Of a stretch of 64,000 bases of DNA, positions 44,201 through 52,335 are shown one piece after another (the stretch's first letter is position 1; the number at the start of each line of letters is the position of its first letter). Both the position numbers and the translations under genes were made by a program. The stretch spans positions 2,356,001-2,420,000 of the forward strand of contig OU964923.1 of NCBI GenBank assembly GCA_918807975.1. The letters run 5' to 3'. The notes below the pieces were generated by a model. The model was not told where the DNA came from and searched no databases. It saw only the letters and a program-made list of their open reading frames with translations. The stretch is from Aplidium turbinatum (Eukaryota; Chordata; Ascidiacea; Aplousobranchia; Polyclinidae).

Positions 44201-45897
44201 TGGAGCGTTGTCTCATACGAACTCGCCACACGACCAACCCATCCCGAGTAGAAGCAATTGCGAAAGATAACAGATTAAGTAAGGTTCCGTCTGGCTGCAA
44301 CCTGTGTTCAGGATGCAAAGCAAATGTCCTGTGGAGATGTGCTAATATTAAGAGTAGTAGAGCATTGTCTCGCACCTCATCTCCACACGCGCATTAACAA
44401 AACAACATATGTTTCTGTTCAATATAACGTTTTGTGGGAAAAGCATTGCCCTACCTGCCAAGCTGATACAATCTGCAGACTTTACTAGTAATAGCACCTA
44501 AATGAACGGGCGCCACAGTGCTCCGCACCTAAATATCCAGACGCCACAGTGTGCGCGCCTATTTGACCGGCGCCTAACTGTCTGCACCTAAAAGACGTGG
44601 ATCCACCCGAATGTCCTCTTGTGTCCTGCTCGTAATTTGAGTTCATACATTGGACCATGAAGTGGTCTAGTTTAACAAACACTTATTGGGTTCCTTTGCA
44701 ATTTTTTATTGCCTACTTCGTCGTATGAGGCTCTGGGGGCATGGGTCTTTCCTTTTACCACTCCAGATTCACGATGTTTCACACTGGAAAGCTACTGGAG
44801 AGCAGTCAGTCTTTGTTTTCATCATCCAAGACACGCCTAATCAAGGACCACATTTGTAACCACCTTGCTGATGAACTGCAACTACAGAAGTGCATTGTTG
44901 TTCAGTCAAAATACTTAACGTAATGACTATCAGTTAATTAAGGAAAAGACAGTTCATTACTTGATTATTCCAGATTGCGCCTTACTTCATGCCCGACACT
45001 GGACATTATCCTTTAATCCGTTGGCGGCAAACCGCTAATTTTGGTTACGTACCAAACCCGAAGATGCCAAACACATTCATGTCTGTTCCTATTGACCTGG
45101 GTGATCCCACATCGCCGTATGGAAGTATCCACCCCAGGGATAAACAAGACGTAGCTTCCAGGCTGGCCCGTGGAGGCCTGAACGTCGCCTACATGCGACC
45201 CGTCGAGTATCAAGGCCCCTTTCCTGAGTCCACCATGGGGTCGGACAATGGGGATGTGGTGATTGTCTACCCCAACTCCCAACAGCTCGTTGTTTCTGAA
45301 GAAGGCAACTTCGAGGTAAATGACTTGTAACCGGCCTGTGATTTCGTAGTTTTAGATTTGTGGTGAATCAAAGCTTTTGTCTTCACTCTTCACAAAACTA
45401 TTTATCTTTTACTACATTGCATCGTTTGATGAAAGCAAATGTACTATCGGACTAACAAGGGGTGTGAAAATGATTTTGTAATTTCGCTCACAATAATGTT
45501 GACTAAAAACAACAGGTTTGTGTTGTATTGTTGTGTCTTGTGTGTTTTTGCTACAAGTAAGAAAACTCTCTCCCGAAACTATGCTCTTCATTGTAGCTAT
45601 AAAAGAAGTTTGTTTTTGTCAATAAGTTTGTTTTACCAACGACAGGTTTGCTGCAATTATTCGAGCTGTGATATCAACAAGGACCCCCCCACATTCGACT
45701 GGATATGGGCCCCAATAACCGCCTCTACCCATCGCTCTGTGACAGTGAGCGCTGTCAGCTGCATAGCAAATGGAGGCCGGGCCTCTCATATTCGTTACGC
45801 TTGGAAGAGCGCGCCGTGCGACTTCAAGAAATGTTCGGTGTACAACGACCTTGGGTTGCCAGGACAACCATTCTACCTGCCAGTAGATGACGTGTAG
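20133..45897 (+). CDS. SIAE: Sialate O-acetylesterase, copy 1 (gene span, nine coding segments)
   Basis: Secreted or lysosomal SGNH-type esterase that removes O-acetyl groups from sialic acids. Coding segments: 20133-20205, 20600-20884, 33994-34043, 34879-35017, 36650-36824, 39252-39397, 43226-43359, 44974-45315 and 45646-45897. Counting the duplicated 10 bp once they total 1596 nt, exactly 531 codons plus stop, close to the vertebrate protein of about 520. Phases join cleanly at every GT-AG border. Visible landmarks: N-terminal hydrophobic signal peptide, FASYYQENMVLQ, FGDVWICSGQSNME with the nucleophile serine, SAVCWLYGR, WGGTPIEAWSS, WNAMIHP, WYQGEQN and SIHPRDK with the block V Asp/His. 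The one anomaly is a 13.1 kb foldback element inside the second coding exon. The gene is functional only if that insert is spliced out. A convergent paralogue lies at 56058-62072. Confidence 0.92.
20600..20884 (+). CDS. SIAE: SIAE copy 1, coding exon 2, left part
   Basis: Starts after TTTCAG and encodes the N-terminal beta-rich region (FAFASYYQENMVLQMKPHR, then WGYGTVGA and GGPFTIQA). It runs without a break up to KNVLFG, where the 13.1 kb foldback element begins. In known SIAE proteins the sequence continues directly as (V)LFGDVW, so the exon has been cut in the middle. An alternative GTATGT donor lies inside it at 20843-20848 and would also leave phase 1. Confidence 0.85.
20899..22028 (+). 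repeat. Left foldback arm: 10-bp repeats grading into 150-190 bp repeats
   Basis: About 15 near-perfect copies of the 10-mer CAGGCATTGT fill 20905-21045. Inward, the same word is embedded in longer units marked by GTAGAGTAGCTAC near 21113, 21289, 21481, 21658, 21807 and 21961. A 10-bp period without stops in several frames produces long spurious open frames. Confidence 0.92.
22345..23250. mobile_element. hAT element, 906 bp, perfect 8-bp TSD
   Basis: Ends CAGGGGTTCCCAATAACCGG and the complement of CAGCGGTCCCCAACC, flanked by perfect CAGTAGGC duplications (22337-22344 and 23251-23258). A truncated SINE (22417-22655) is nested inside. No transposase domain recognised. Confidence 0.9.
22417..22655 (+). 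mobile_element. SINE family 1 copy, 5'-truncated
   Basis: Starts within the tRNA head (AAGATCAAGCGGCGCTGGTT with box B) and runs through the full body to GAGGATAAAGATCAATCAATC. The (AATC)n tail shows what the SINE 3' end looks like and suggests mobilisation by a CR1/L2-like LINE with the same tail. Confidence 0.8.
23460..26200 (+). mobile_element. I/Jockey-like LINE, broken ORF2
   Basis: The frames in order give an AP-endonuclease part (GDFNCHHVHWGY near 23510), a reverse transcriptase N-terminal part (24330-24855: KPGKAPDPDHLCPE, then SYRPMSLLCIPFKILERLIY and QAGFRHGRSTVDQV), the catalytic YADD word (AYADDLALLHSEGNW near 25070), and a C-terminal zinc-knuckle-like part (CECGATEQTADHVIHHC near 26010) followed by a stop at 26156. 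A GAT-rich 3' tail lies at 26183-26196. Several frameshifts and internal stops make it dead. Clade placement (I/Jockey group) is from the general motif pattern only. Confidence 0.88.
26325..27820 (+). repeat. Two ~540-bp direct repeats, possible LTR-like pair
   Basis: The segments 26325-26875 and 27280-27820 align over their whole length at roughly three-quarters identity. They are much more GC-rich than the surroundings and each ends near AATAAAACAGTT. About 400 bp of unrelated sequence separates them. A polyadenylation-like signal at the 3' end and the direct orientation suggest old LTRs with almost no internal region, but clean ends and target duplications were not found. An old tandem duplication is equally possible. 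If LTR-derived, it is an old, broken element. Confidence 0.55.
28010..28440. mobile_element. MITE with ~48-bp inverted ends
   Basis: Left end contains ACGGCCTGATTTGTCACATT (about 28030) and the right end its complement ATGTGACAAATCAGGCCG (about 28395). Inner sequence is AT-rich and includes a perfect hairpin CAGACTGTTA...TAACAGTCTG at 28217-28247. No coding and no clear target duplication. Confidence 0.75.
28448..28640 (-). mobile_element. SINE family 1 fragment, minus strand
   Basis: Complement of the SINE body (GAGGCTTTGAACCAC, GGCCCGGTCACC, GAGTGAAGTTTCCG). The tRNA head is missing. Confidence 0.75.
28836..29470 (-). mobile_element. CR1/L2-like LINE 3' end, minus strand
   Basis: The minus frame 29182-29415 contains NKLPENFKTFFTHVSAIHLY, NTRRSSSNSLY and GIKVWDSLPQNMK, the common C-terminal signature of CR1/L2/Daphne ORF2. 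The 3' end at 28836 has a (CATC)n tail on the minus strand. Heavily 5'-truncated. Confidence 0.78.
29524..30423 (+). mobile_element. RTE (BovB-like) LINE fragment, interrupted
   Basis: Plus-strand frames give QKFKYLGSILNPSTRCEEEI, ...MYGCEN, then after an interruption the words EMWFYRRILKIPWTAFRTNR and LRSLEMRQLKFLGHIIRKGE. This is the RTE ORF C-terminus, homologous to the better copy at 41300-42285. The frame is split by about 250 bp of another LINE's 3' end (29795-30050) and by at least one stop. Confidence 0.82.
29795..30050 (+). mobile_element. LINE 3' end with (AATC)n tail inside an RTE fragment
   Basis: The segment with GAGGGTGGCTGCTTGACTCG and the tail AATAAACCAATCAATCAATC is the plus-strand counterpart of 18045-18255. 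It separates two adjoining parts of the RTE frame, so it inserted later than the RTE copy. Confidence 0.75.
30863..30970 (-). mobile_element. SINE family 1 head, minus strand, with G-tract
   Basis: The complement reads CCCGATAGCTCAGTTGGTTA followed by CGCCCCCCCCCC, then the remaining head. The C/G tract expands the anticodon-loop region, a common SINE mutation. Confidence 0.7.
31000..32736. other. Foldback interior, no gene supported
   Basis: A hAT-like left terminus CAGGGATGGCCAACTTCTC is at about 31522, but no right partner was found. Nothing else recognised. Confidence 0.4.
32737..33966 (-). repeat. Right foldback arm, inverted relative to the left arm
   Basis: Complement array of the same units. 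Higher-order units marked by GTAGCTACTCTACA lie near 32877, 33051, 33224, 33397, 33607 and 33781. About a dozen simple 10-bp copies (GACAATGCCT or GACAATGCCC) fill the outer end at 33870-33966. The outermost ~17 bp is the exact mirror of the left terminus. Confidence 0.92.
33984..34043 (+). CDS. SIAE: SIAE copy 1, coding exon 2, right part (catalytic serine)
   Basis: Encodes LFGDVWICSGQSNMEFTMSM, the SGNH block I with nucleophile serine in GQSN. The first ten bases repeat those at 20875-20884. Ends in phase 0 before GTAAAG. If the foldback element is not removed from the RNA this catalytic block is lost. Confidence 0.88.
34044..34878 (+). other. SIAE intron
   Basis: No element recognised. 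The minus-strand open frame 34162-34410 has no recognisable features. Confidence 0.5.
34879..35017 (+). CDS. SIAE: SIAE copy 1 exon (VENSTEELALASKYP...)
   Basis: Between TTTTAG and GTAAGT. Encodes VENSTEELALASKYPNIRVM and ends LLLQKWSIPSE, corresponding to the segment after the catalytic serine block in SIAE. The phase (0 to 1) fits the neighbours. Confidence 0.85.
35124..35326 (+). mobile_element. 5'-truncated copy of the I/Jockey-like LINE with 11-bp TSD
   Basis: Matches the 3' end of the 23460-26200 element (TGGGGCCTGGCTCC, CTGCCCTCCAATCTAGCC) and ends in (ATC)n. Flanked by AGCAGTTGGTT at 35113-35123 and 35327-35337, an 11-bp duplication typical of target-primed reverse transcription. The coding remnant still reads close to the parent (ADHVIHHCLTHRPPHGAHGL). 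Confidence 0.88.
36650..36824 (+). CDS. SIAE: SIAE copy 1 exon (GGTPIEAW)
   Basis: Encodes TLGGIDWTYFSAVCWLYGRN and, further on, VSPTWGGTPIEAWSSTRSLK, the most conserved region of SIAE (SGNH block II glycine in WGGT). Starts after TATAG and ends in phase 2 at CA|GTAAGT. Confidence 0.93.
37441..37611 (+). mobile_element. 9-bp-TSD MITE family, copy A
   Basis: Starts GGGTCTGCTACTATTCGGTG, ends CGAAACGGGCCATTCCG. Perfect 9-bp duplications CGAAATTCA at 37432-37440 and 37612-37620. Inside are repeated TTCGGTGAGTCCGAT words in inverted arrangement, and telomere-like CTAACCCTAA words. 171 bp and non-coding. The 9-bp duplication suggests MULE mobilisation. Confidence 0.92.
38180..38341 (+). mobile_element. 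9-bp-TSD MITE family, copy B
   Basis: Same ends as copy A, 162 bp, with perfect 9-bp duplications ACTTTTCAC at 38171-38179 and 38342-38350. Confidence 0.92.
38811..38932 (-). mobile_element. SINE fragment, minus strand
   Basis: The complement matches 57775-57895 of the SINE at 57705 (ACACTTAAAGGCATGC, CCACTTAATCTAAATCTTCA). Confidence 0.78.
39252..39397 (+). CDS. SIAE: SIAE copy 1 exon (WNAMIHP)
   Basis: Encodes LAPKITANKTSIFPWESTIP and then SVLWNAMIHPLLKMTIKG and the start of WYQG. Starts after TTAG in phase 2 and ends in phase 1 at CAAG|GTTTGT. Its homologue in copy 2 is 61942-62072. Confidence 0.93.
39796..39924 (+). pseudogene. Possible N-terminal stub of a Kolobok transposase (42 aa)
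   Basis: ATG at 39796 begins MSETRQGFLFEPKRRRLDSE and continues as a serine/aspartate-rich stretch to a stop. The FEP(x)n acidic/serine pattern resembles the N-termini of some Kolobok and P2X7-like proteins, but this is weak evidence. No more of the protein is present in the element. Confidence 0.35.
40345..42290 (+). mobile_element. RTE (BovB-like) LINE, reverse transcriptase and C-terminus, split
   Basis: Left piece (about 40345-40500) encodes DLYMCFIDYSKAFDVIQHNI, the RT A-motif region. Right piece (41300-42285) is open for about 326 codons and includes GTRQGCILSPSLFNMY, the catalytic NLRYADDTTLLAEN, DFELWCWRRLLRVPWT-type words and GRPKTRWLD near the end. A GATGATGATG tail follows at 42281. 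It closely follows BovB-type RTE proteins. The two pieces are parted by a minus-strand LINE insertion (40503-41299). The 5' endonuclease part is missing. Confidence 0.9.
40503..41299 (-). mobile_element. Second LINE 3' fragment nested in the RTE, minus strand
   Basis: The minus frame contains a zinc-finger-like word (CKECGKWVHARCANVKR ... CFVCGKC) at its start and then DFCYLGDRINGSGGCEA, RPAMLYGSETWILRE and RWYGHVIRREEGSFLR. This is the C-terminal part of a LINE ORF2 of a different clade from the host RTE. Its 3' end at 40503 has an ATGATGATG tail. It lies antisense within the RTE reading frame. Confidence 0.85.
43226..43359 (+). CDS. SIAE: SIAE copy 1 exon (GEQN, block III)
   Basis: 134 nt after TTTTTACAG, phase 1 to 0. 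Encodes EQNAYYHNEEYACSFPAMIS and ends QFPFGFVQ. The homologous exon of copy 2 (59142-59275) is also exactly 134 nt and differs at about four residues. Confidence 0.94.
43446..44605. mobile_element. Element with ~170-bp inverted repeats and 8-bp TSD
   Basis: The arms (43446-43650 and about 44400-44605) are inverted copies with words such as TTTTAGGCGCAGACAGTTAG, CACTGTGGCGTC and AATCTGCAGACTTTAC. Flanks CCCGAATA and CCCGAATG match at 7 of 8 positions. A copy of the 9-bp-TSD MITE (43798-43967) is nested inside. No transposase seen. Confidence 0.82.
43798..43967 (-). mobile_element. 9-bp-TSD MITE family, copy C (nested)
   Basis: Reverse orientation relative to copies A and B, 170 bp. Perfect 9-bp duplications TCAATAAAT at 43789-43797 and 43968-43976. 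Confidence 0.92.
44974..45315 (+). CDS. SIAE: SIAE copy 1 exon (SIHPRDK, catalytic His/Asp)
   Basis: Encodes IAPYFMPDTGHYPLIRWRQT, then NFGYVPNPKMPNTFMSVPID and SPYGSIHPRDKQDVASRLAR. The SIHPRDK word is the block V region with the catalytic histidine. Ends at GAG|GTAAAT in phase 0. Confidence 0.95.
45646..45897 (+). CDS. SIAE: SIAE copy 1, last coding exon
   Basis: After GACAG encodes VCCNYSSCDINKDPPTFDWI and then HIRYAWKSAPCDFKKCSVYN, with conserved cysteines, ending PFYLPVDDV and a TAG stop. The copy 2 homologue (56058-56309) is the same length, 252 nt. Confidence 0.94.
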   Translation, partial: VCCNYSSCDINKDPPTFDWIWAPITASTHRSVTVSAVSCIANGGRASHIRYAWKSAPCDFKKCSVYNDLGLPGQPFYLPVDDV

Positions 45898-46630
45898 GGT
45901 TGGTGGCCAATAAGAAGAGAGACTATCTGGAGAGAACATTTCCAGAAGGTCCATTCATCAAGTCATTTCTAATTACTTTCGCTTACAGAATATGGTAGAA
46001 GTATTTTGTCGATAACTTCTGAGATTGTATTTTAATTGTAGGCTTGTTATATCATGCGCTTGTGGAGAAGGAAGAAGTTAATATCATATTTTATCTTTGT
46101 TCTGTACCAAACCAAATCTGTTCATAGCTGTGTTCCTTCAGCAATCGTCTTATTATATTATTTTGTTTGGTTGGTTTTCAAGCTTTATCCTCGGACTAAT
46201 ATTTTATTTTTGTCATGTACCAAATCTGTTCATGGCTGTGTTCCTTCAGAAATTTTCATAGTATATTATTTTCATTGCGAGTGTCATTTGAACTTATTCG
46301 TTCTGTGATCTTTCAATTATGCAACAACCGTATTATTCATTCTAGTAAAGCAGTGAACTAAAGCAACGAAGTTTGTATTCATAAATAACCGACCATGAAA
46401 TTGTTTCATATTTTGTAAAAATGTGAGAACATATTTGTAACAATCTTCGTATTGATCCGTCGTGTCATGTAAGCATTACTGTGGTAACAAAATAGCATCA
46501 GCGACCAAAATAGCTTCTTCGTTCCAGAAGTCACGCGCTAACCAACTGAGCTATTGGGGCGGATTGTGAGTGTCATTTGAACGTATTCGTCCTGTAAACT
46601 TTCAATTATGCAATAACCGTATTATTCATT
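45898..46630. repeat. 3' flank of SIAE copy 1 with a local duplication
   Basis: The segment 46275-46345 (GAGTGTCATTTGAAC...ACCGTATTATTCATTCT) recurs at 46566-46632. A second pair links 46386-46505 with 49127-49277 (GTCATGTAAGCATTACTGTG). These direct repeats bracket the SINE fragment at 46520 and the 46631-48993 element, so the SIAE downstream region was duplicated before or with those insertions. Confidence 0.65.
46520..46566 (-). mobile_element. SINE family 1 head only, minus strand
   Basis: The complement reads CCGCCCCAATAGCTCAGTTG, continues GGTTAGCGCGTGAC and stops within the head. This is very short and lacks box B. Confidence 0.6.
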
Positions 46631-48993
46631 CTCCCCAAAATTTGAAAAATTGAAGCACAGGAAAGTATGCGATATCTCGGTAACGGAAGGAGATGGGAAA
46701 ACAGGCAAGGTGTTAAATTGGCGGAATGGCCAACTTCCTATCTGCGCTTAATACATTTTACTACCCTATTTGTAACGGAAAAAAAGTTAATTGTAAAAAA
46801 CTGTTTATTTTTGATGTTTTGTTCTCAGTTGCACAGAAGCAAAACGCTTTCCAGTTACCACTATGATAACAAGTTATAGAGAGCCACAAACCTTATCTGC
46901 TATGGCATAATAGAATGAATAGAGTACAAGTGTGTATCAAATTTTACACAACAATGAAGTTCTTTTCAGAGTTATGTTGGCATAAAATGCCGTCATCTCC
47001 TATCGCACAGTGTCTCTCACGTGCAAATCAAGAGTCATACACGGAGTCTTTTATTTGTTTAAATTCAACAATATGTACAATGCTTGCATGCTAGAGCTAT
47101 ACAAATGCAGCTACAGGAACAGGGATCCAGTCATGACTGGTTAAAAACAAAACAAATGAACAACATCATGTCGACCGGGACACTCAACAATTATTTTTCT
47201 GCGTTGCTCAAATACGACCTTAGTCTAACATCAACTTTGCTTTGTTGGTCAGAGTTGTCAAAAATTTTCTTTCGTTGTAGCAATTCTTTGAGCTTCCCTA
47301 TTTCCCTCTCATTGGATCGATTGTGGTTGTTGACGCTCTTCCAGAACTGCCTGTTCCCAAACAAAACACAGGGCGCTTGCTTGCTTTGAACAGTGAAGAA
47401 GTGATTCAGGCTTGACTGTCTTTGTTGCAGCAATTTTTCGATGCTTACCTCACTAGGTACTGAAGTAAGGTTTGTCAACACATTTTTAGAGAAAGGTGGA
47501 TTGTACAAATATATGCTTATGGCAACATTTTGCGGAGTCAGCTTTTTGCATGGTCCAGATAGTAGCGCCATACTACAGTCACAAATTGGAATCAATAACT
47601 TCAAATACTTGCGGGAAATCTTTCTGAAACAAATTCAGGAAAGGAGATGGATCATAATACAAGACGGGACATAAACAGAAGTAATGTACGAAACTAAGCG
47701 TCATGATTTGCTCTTCTCAGCAGACATGAGAACAAATGGGTTGAAAAGCAGCATTCTAAGGTATCCATTTTCCGTTGTCACCCAACGTGATTGGCTTATT
47801 TGTTCTTGTTTGAAGCAAAGCAAATGCTTCAAGTAGGCTGAAACATCCATAAACAGTTGACATTTGACAAGCTAAAACCAACAGACACATTTGGTCACTT
47901 CGAAAACTGAAAACCTCGAAATCAGAAATTCTTGAGCGTTTTTGGTCTGAAAACCGTTCAATTTTGCTTCTGCGATGGAAAGCAGCTATGGGTGTGATTT
48001 GGACATCAATGTTGTTCCTGACGATGAGATTGTCTGAGCCCCTTTTTGTAATCGAGTTAATTTTAATGGATAGAGCGCCTTCTTGCATTGCACCTGCACC
48101 CTTTCCTTCAGCCTCAGCAATTACGCGAGACAAGTTCATTTACATGAAACAAACTTTCAAAAGAATGTATTTCGTGTCCAATATTCTTGATGATGTAGTC
48201 AGTCACTTGTTTATTAACACCACTTTTTTTGCCCGTGTTCAGCCTCACTGTATCACTCATGATCGAGTATACTTTGGATGGATTTTTACCATATGCACTA
48301 ATAACCGCATTAAAGACAGGTTCACTATTAACAGAAATTTTCTTGAGAAAAGGCTTTACTCCGATGACTCCATAGCTTTGTTCTTTGCTCGATCATGCGT
48401 CTGAACCAAAAACACATAACGATCCATTGCATTCACACTTCGACCATCGTAGTGATGCTGCAAAAAACTGGAGCAGAGGTGTCATCATCACATGTTTCTA
48501 AAGACAACTTTCTAGTTTTTTCCCTACATCTATAGTCGGTTAGGCAGCAATATTGTTACCAGCGCATACAAGCAATTGTTGAGATTTTCAAAACAAGCCT
48601 ACAGAACTGACAAATCTGGTTTCTACAAACTCAAACAAGAATGTAGTTCTGAAAACTTAAAAAGCACAGTATTAGAATCTACAAGTTGTCCACCTGATAT
48701 CTTGCATTGTTAGGTCATAGAATAATTAACAAAATCTTCGTTCAAAATCTTATCGCTGTAGTTACTGAAAGCGTTTTGCTTCGGTTGAACTGGGAACAAA
48801 ATATGAAGAAAAAACAAACAGAATTTTGCAATTAACCTTTTTTCCGTTGCAAATAGAGTAGTAAAATGTATTAAGCGCAGATAGGAAGTTCACCATTCCG
48901 CCAAAGTTGACACTTTACACGTCTTATTTCCTCCGTTACCGAGATATCGCACTTTCTGCAAATTTTCCCTTCAATTTATCAAATTTTGGGGAG
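46631..48993 (-). mobile_element. Unclassified 2.4 kb TIR transposon with transposase remnant
   Basis: Inverted arms of about 190 bp (46631-46830 and 48800-48993) begin CTCCCCAAAATTTGA and share CGATATCTCGGTAACGGA and TTCCTATCTGCGCTTAATAC. Minus-strand coding from about 48375 down gives VKPFLKKISVNSEPVFNAVI, SDTVRLNTGKKSGVNK and SFESLFHVNEL, then in another frame RVIAEAEGKGAGAMQEGALS; a further frame covers 47604-47191. The D-T...NTG...G...H-x-NEL pattern resembles an unclassified transposase type I have seen in cnidarian and insect sequences, but I cannot name the superfamily. Frameshifts make it inactive. Confidence 0.65.
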
Positions 48994-50709
48994 GCTGCGC
49001 AGTGCGCACCCTCTAAAAGTCTTACGATCGAAAAAATATTTTGGATCGGCTGTATGTGACCAAAATGCGATCTGATTAGACCCCAAGCGTTTTTGATTTC
49101 AAAATCGTGAAAAATGAAATATCCTAATAACCAACCATTAAATTGTTTTTTATATTTTGTAGAAATGTGAGAATATATTTGTAAGAATCTTCGTGTTAAT
49201 CCGCCCTTCCAGTGCAACATAATGTTATCAAGCGTCGTGTCATGTAAGCATTACTGTGATAACAAAATAGCATCCGCGACGAAACATATCTTAATATTGT
49301 AAAGATATCGTATGCGTCAGATAGCGATTGTGAAATATAATAGTAGCCTGTCTTTAATCACTTATTATGTATTTACACGCGCTTGAGCTAGCCCCAGGTG
49401 GATAATATAGGCCTATTGTGTCTGCGATGTTTGAACATTGATTGTCTGTTCAATATCTTTGCTATTCATGGATAAATTTAATATTTACAACATTTTATGT
49501 ATAAAGAACTAATTGTGCGTTATTGGAAAGCGGCTATTGTAGAATGTTTACTTGTCTTGTCGCAGCAGATTTTGATGGGAAAACGGTTTTTGCTAAAAAA
49601 ACACGGATTTTATGGATAAAAATGGGTTTTATCACGTAAAAGTAGCTGAAAAAAAGTTTTTTTGGCAGATATTGTTCATTGGTTTCACAATAAGTTGACT
49701 ATTATTTAGGCAATAGCCTATACATTTGTCATGCTCCTAGGTAGAGAGTTGCTGAGCCTGCTACATGCAACAAGAATTTGATTCAAATCTATGCATTTCT
49801 ATTCTTTTCTAGGAATAGTTGCAACAAAACTAATGCTAGGAAAGATAACAATCTCTATTACCGTTTAGATCGGGGGTTCTTAAACTTGTTTGATTCCGCC
49901 CCCCTTGACGTCACTTGTGAAACTTCGTGCCCCTTTTCTCATTTAAGTTATAAATAAAAGTCTAACCACATAAATTTAACATGTGTGGATTTTAAAGCAA
50001 AGTTTATTTTCCATTATAAATGCGGTAAATCAAAAGATTAATTGGACCACAATCTACTTTTCTTTCCATTAATGTGAAGGATGTAGCAGTAGCTGCTTTT
50101 TGTATACACACCTCGAAAGTTGAACCAGTGCTCCTTAGACCTTAATCTTGCCTTGTCTTTGTTTTCTGTTACCATTGATTTCTCTTTGTATGCGCTGGTG
50201 ACAAAAAAAAAACGTTGATTGATTGAACATCGATTGAAAGCTCCAAACTGGAAGTGATGTCGAGTGACGTCAGGTCTGACGGTCTGTCAAGAAGGAAGCC
50301 ACTTCAACATGAAGAAATTCTGTTAGATCCCAATAACTACAATGACACCAGCAACCAATCAGAACATGTTATAAGAGGCTACCGTCCAATTGTGACCCCA
50401 ATTGTTACCGTCCAATTGTGACCCCAGCACAGTGTAGCAAGATTGCGACTTGCGTCTCTGCTGACTTCTTACTGATCTCAGCGGCTACATAGTAGGTTGG
50501 GAAAGACATCTCCCATCTTTTCCATGCTTCTGCTATGCTTGAACTGTTGAAGTTCATCGGGCAAAACGATTATTGATAATTCTTTCAATACGTAGGTTCA
50601 AGTAAATTCTGAAACCATGTAACGTCTTGATCTCTCAAGATATATTGATTCTTATACTGAATTATAGTCTCATCAAACTCGCGTCTTGCGCAATGCGCAT
50701 ACATCAGTA
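48994..50709. other. Between elements; one hAT-like end and a MITE fragment
   Basis: A terminus CGGGGGTTCTTAAACTTG occurs at about 49869 with no partner. At 50350-50400 a fragment (AACCAATCAGAACATGTT ... GGCTACCGTCCAATTGTGACC) matches the inner arm of the foldback element at 54448. No gene seen. Confidence 0.4.
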
Positions 50710-52335
50710 CAGGGCCGTAGCCAGACCGCAGAGCAAGGGGGGGCCAACTTTTCGTTAGGGGGGGCCGAAAAAATTTGAATGATTTTGGCATTTTAACCTC
50801 TTAAACACCGGTATCCACAAAAATTGCAATATGTCAGTTTAGTGTTAAGACCAGTAGCGTAGCCAGAAATTTTGAAAGGAGAGGTTTTGACGACCGGCGG
50901 GCGAAGCCCGACGGCGTGTTCGCCTAAGACGACACCCAGCGACGGGGGGTCTGGGGGGCCTCCCCCAGAAAATTTTAAAAAATTACTTTGAATTTGGTGC
51001 ATTCTGAGAGCATTTTCAACAAAAATGTGGGTATGAATATTCCTGTAAAATGGTGCTGTCAGGTGGCATAGCAAAAGGATAAGATCATGTTTTCTTCGGC
51101 ATTTTTCGGAAATAAAGCTAAGTCTCTATGTTTTCTTGTTGCTAATTCCTGGCTGAGATGTTTGAATGTTAGGTATTGGCACAACTCGCTCTTTTAATGC
51201 AGTTTTGTTTAAAATTAGGCAAATTTTTTTAGACTGAAAGCATCATGCTCAAGCATAAAGAGACTGAAAGCATCATTCTCAATATCGTGACGTCACACGC
51301 GTGCCAAAGGGGGGGAGGGTTGTAACCCCCCCCCCTTTGGCTACGCCACTGGTTAAGACCAACACTGGTCTCTTATCACGGCAACCATATTACAATGACC
51401 AACATAACAAAGCAATTGTTGACTTGTTGTATAAATAGCGGTACTTGTTACGAGTAAAAACTTTAACTGGCTCGAAGAAGCTAGTGCCGAGGATTTTGAT
51501 GATTACATTCCGCCTATACAACCGTGAGCTAGTCTATTGCAATTGCAGTCGCGGATGTTTGGATGCAAGCCGTCTCACAAACAAGTCTAAATCGATAGAT
51601 TTCGATACAGAATGTTCAAAGGCCATAAGCACTAAGTTTGCCTGTCTTGGTTGTAACATGCTCCGTCTAGTGGGAGCGTCAGCCCTTGTTAACACTGAGA
51701 ATCCACACTCACAAACGGCAGTGCTAGATTCAAATGTAGCAATATCTGCTGCAAGGTTGAACACTTCACAGATCAGAAAACTAGAAACAAAATTTATTTA
51801 CACTGATTGGATTGAAGAAAAGAAATAAACACTGCTTAACTGCACAAATTTGGTTTATCACTGCACAGATTGGTTATCACTGACCCTTAGAATTAAGTAT
51901 GGTAAGTAATGGGTATGAATTAAGTATGGTAAGTATTTAAGAATGGTAAGAATTAAGTATAGCCTAATTTGTACCGGTTTGTAGGCCTGCTGGAAATCCA
52001 TTCCCTCTTTGTTAGGTTATCATTCTTTCCCAAAACATTTTTATTTTACACAGTTTCTGACAATTTTTTTACCAACCTAACACGTGTTGGCATTGGTTGA
52101 ATTGAACCTGTTGAGGTTGCCAAAGGAGGAGTTAGGGGGGGGGCGAAATTATTTAATCATCATAGCTGTTAACTAAACAAAACAATTGTAGTTAATTGGG
52201 CCAGTTGGAGCTGTGCAACGGGAAAATGGGCAAAATCATTCTAATTGCAGCTGTTGCTCAAGAATGTTGGGATTTTGCCAGGGGGGGCGAAATTTTTTTC
52301 AGGGGGGGCGAGGCCCCCGGCTGGCTACGGGCCTG
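50710..52335 (-). mobile_element. hAT element, 1.6 kb, perfect 8-bp TSD, with nested MITE
   Basis: Ends CAGGGCCGTAGCCAG and CTGGCTACGGGCCTG with perfect CATCAGTA duplications (50702-50709 and 52336-52343). The minus frame 51534-51764 contains AVCECGFSVLTRADAPTRRS and ends in leucine-rich residues, a hAT C-terminal dimerisation domain. The remainder of the transposase is lost. The MITE 50852-51351 is nested near its left end. Confidence 0.9.
50852..51351. mobile_element. hAT MITE (CAGTGGCGTAGCC family), copy 2, nested
   Basis: Ends CAGTAGCGTAGCC and GGCTACGCCACTG with perfect 8-bp duplications GTTAAGAC (50844-50851 and 51352-51359). Clearly homologous to 18375-18786 over most of its length. 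Confidence 0.92.

Noticed and set aside
49869-49935. A complete hAT element starting CGGGGGTTCTTAAACTTG
   Set aside because: No right terminus or duplication could be found, so only one possible end is noted.
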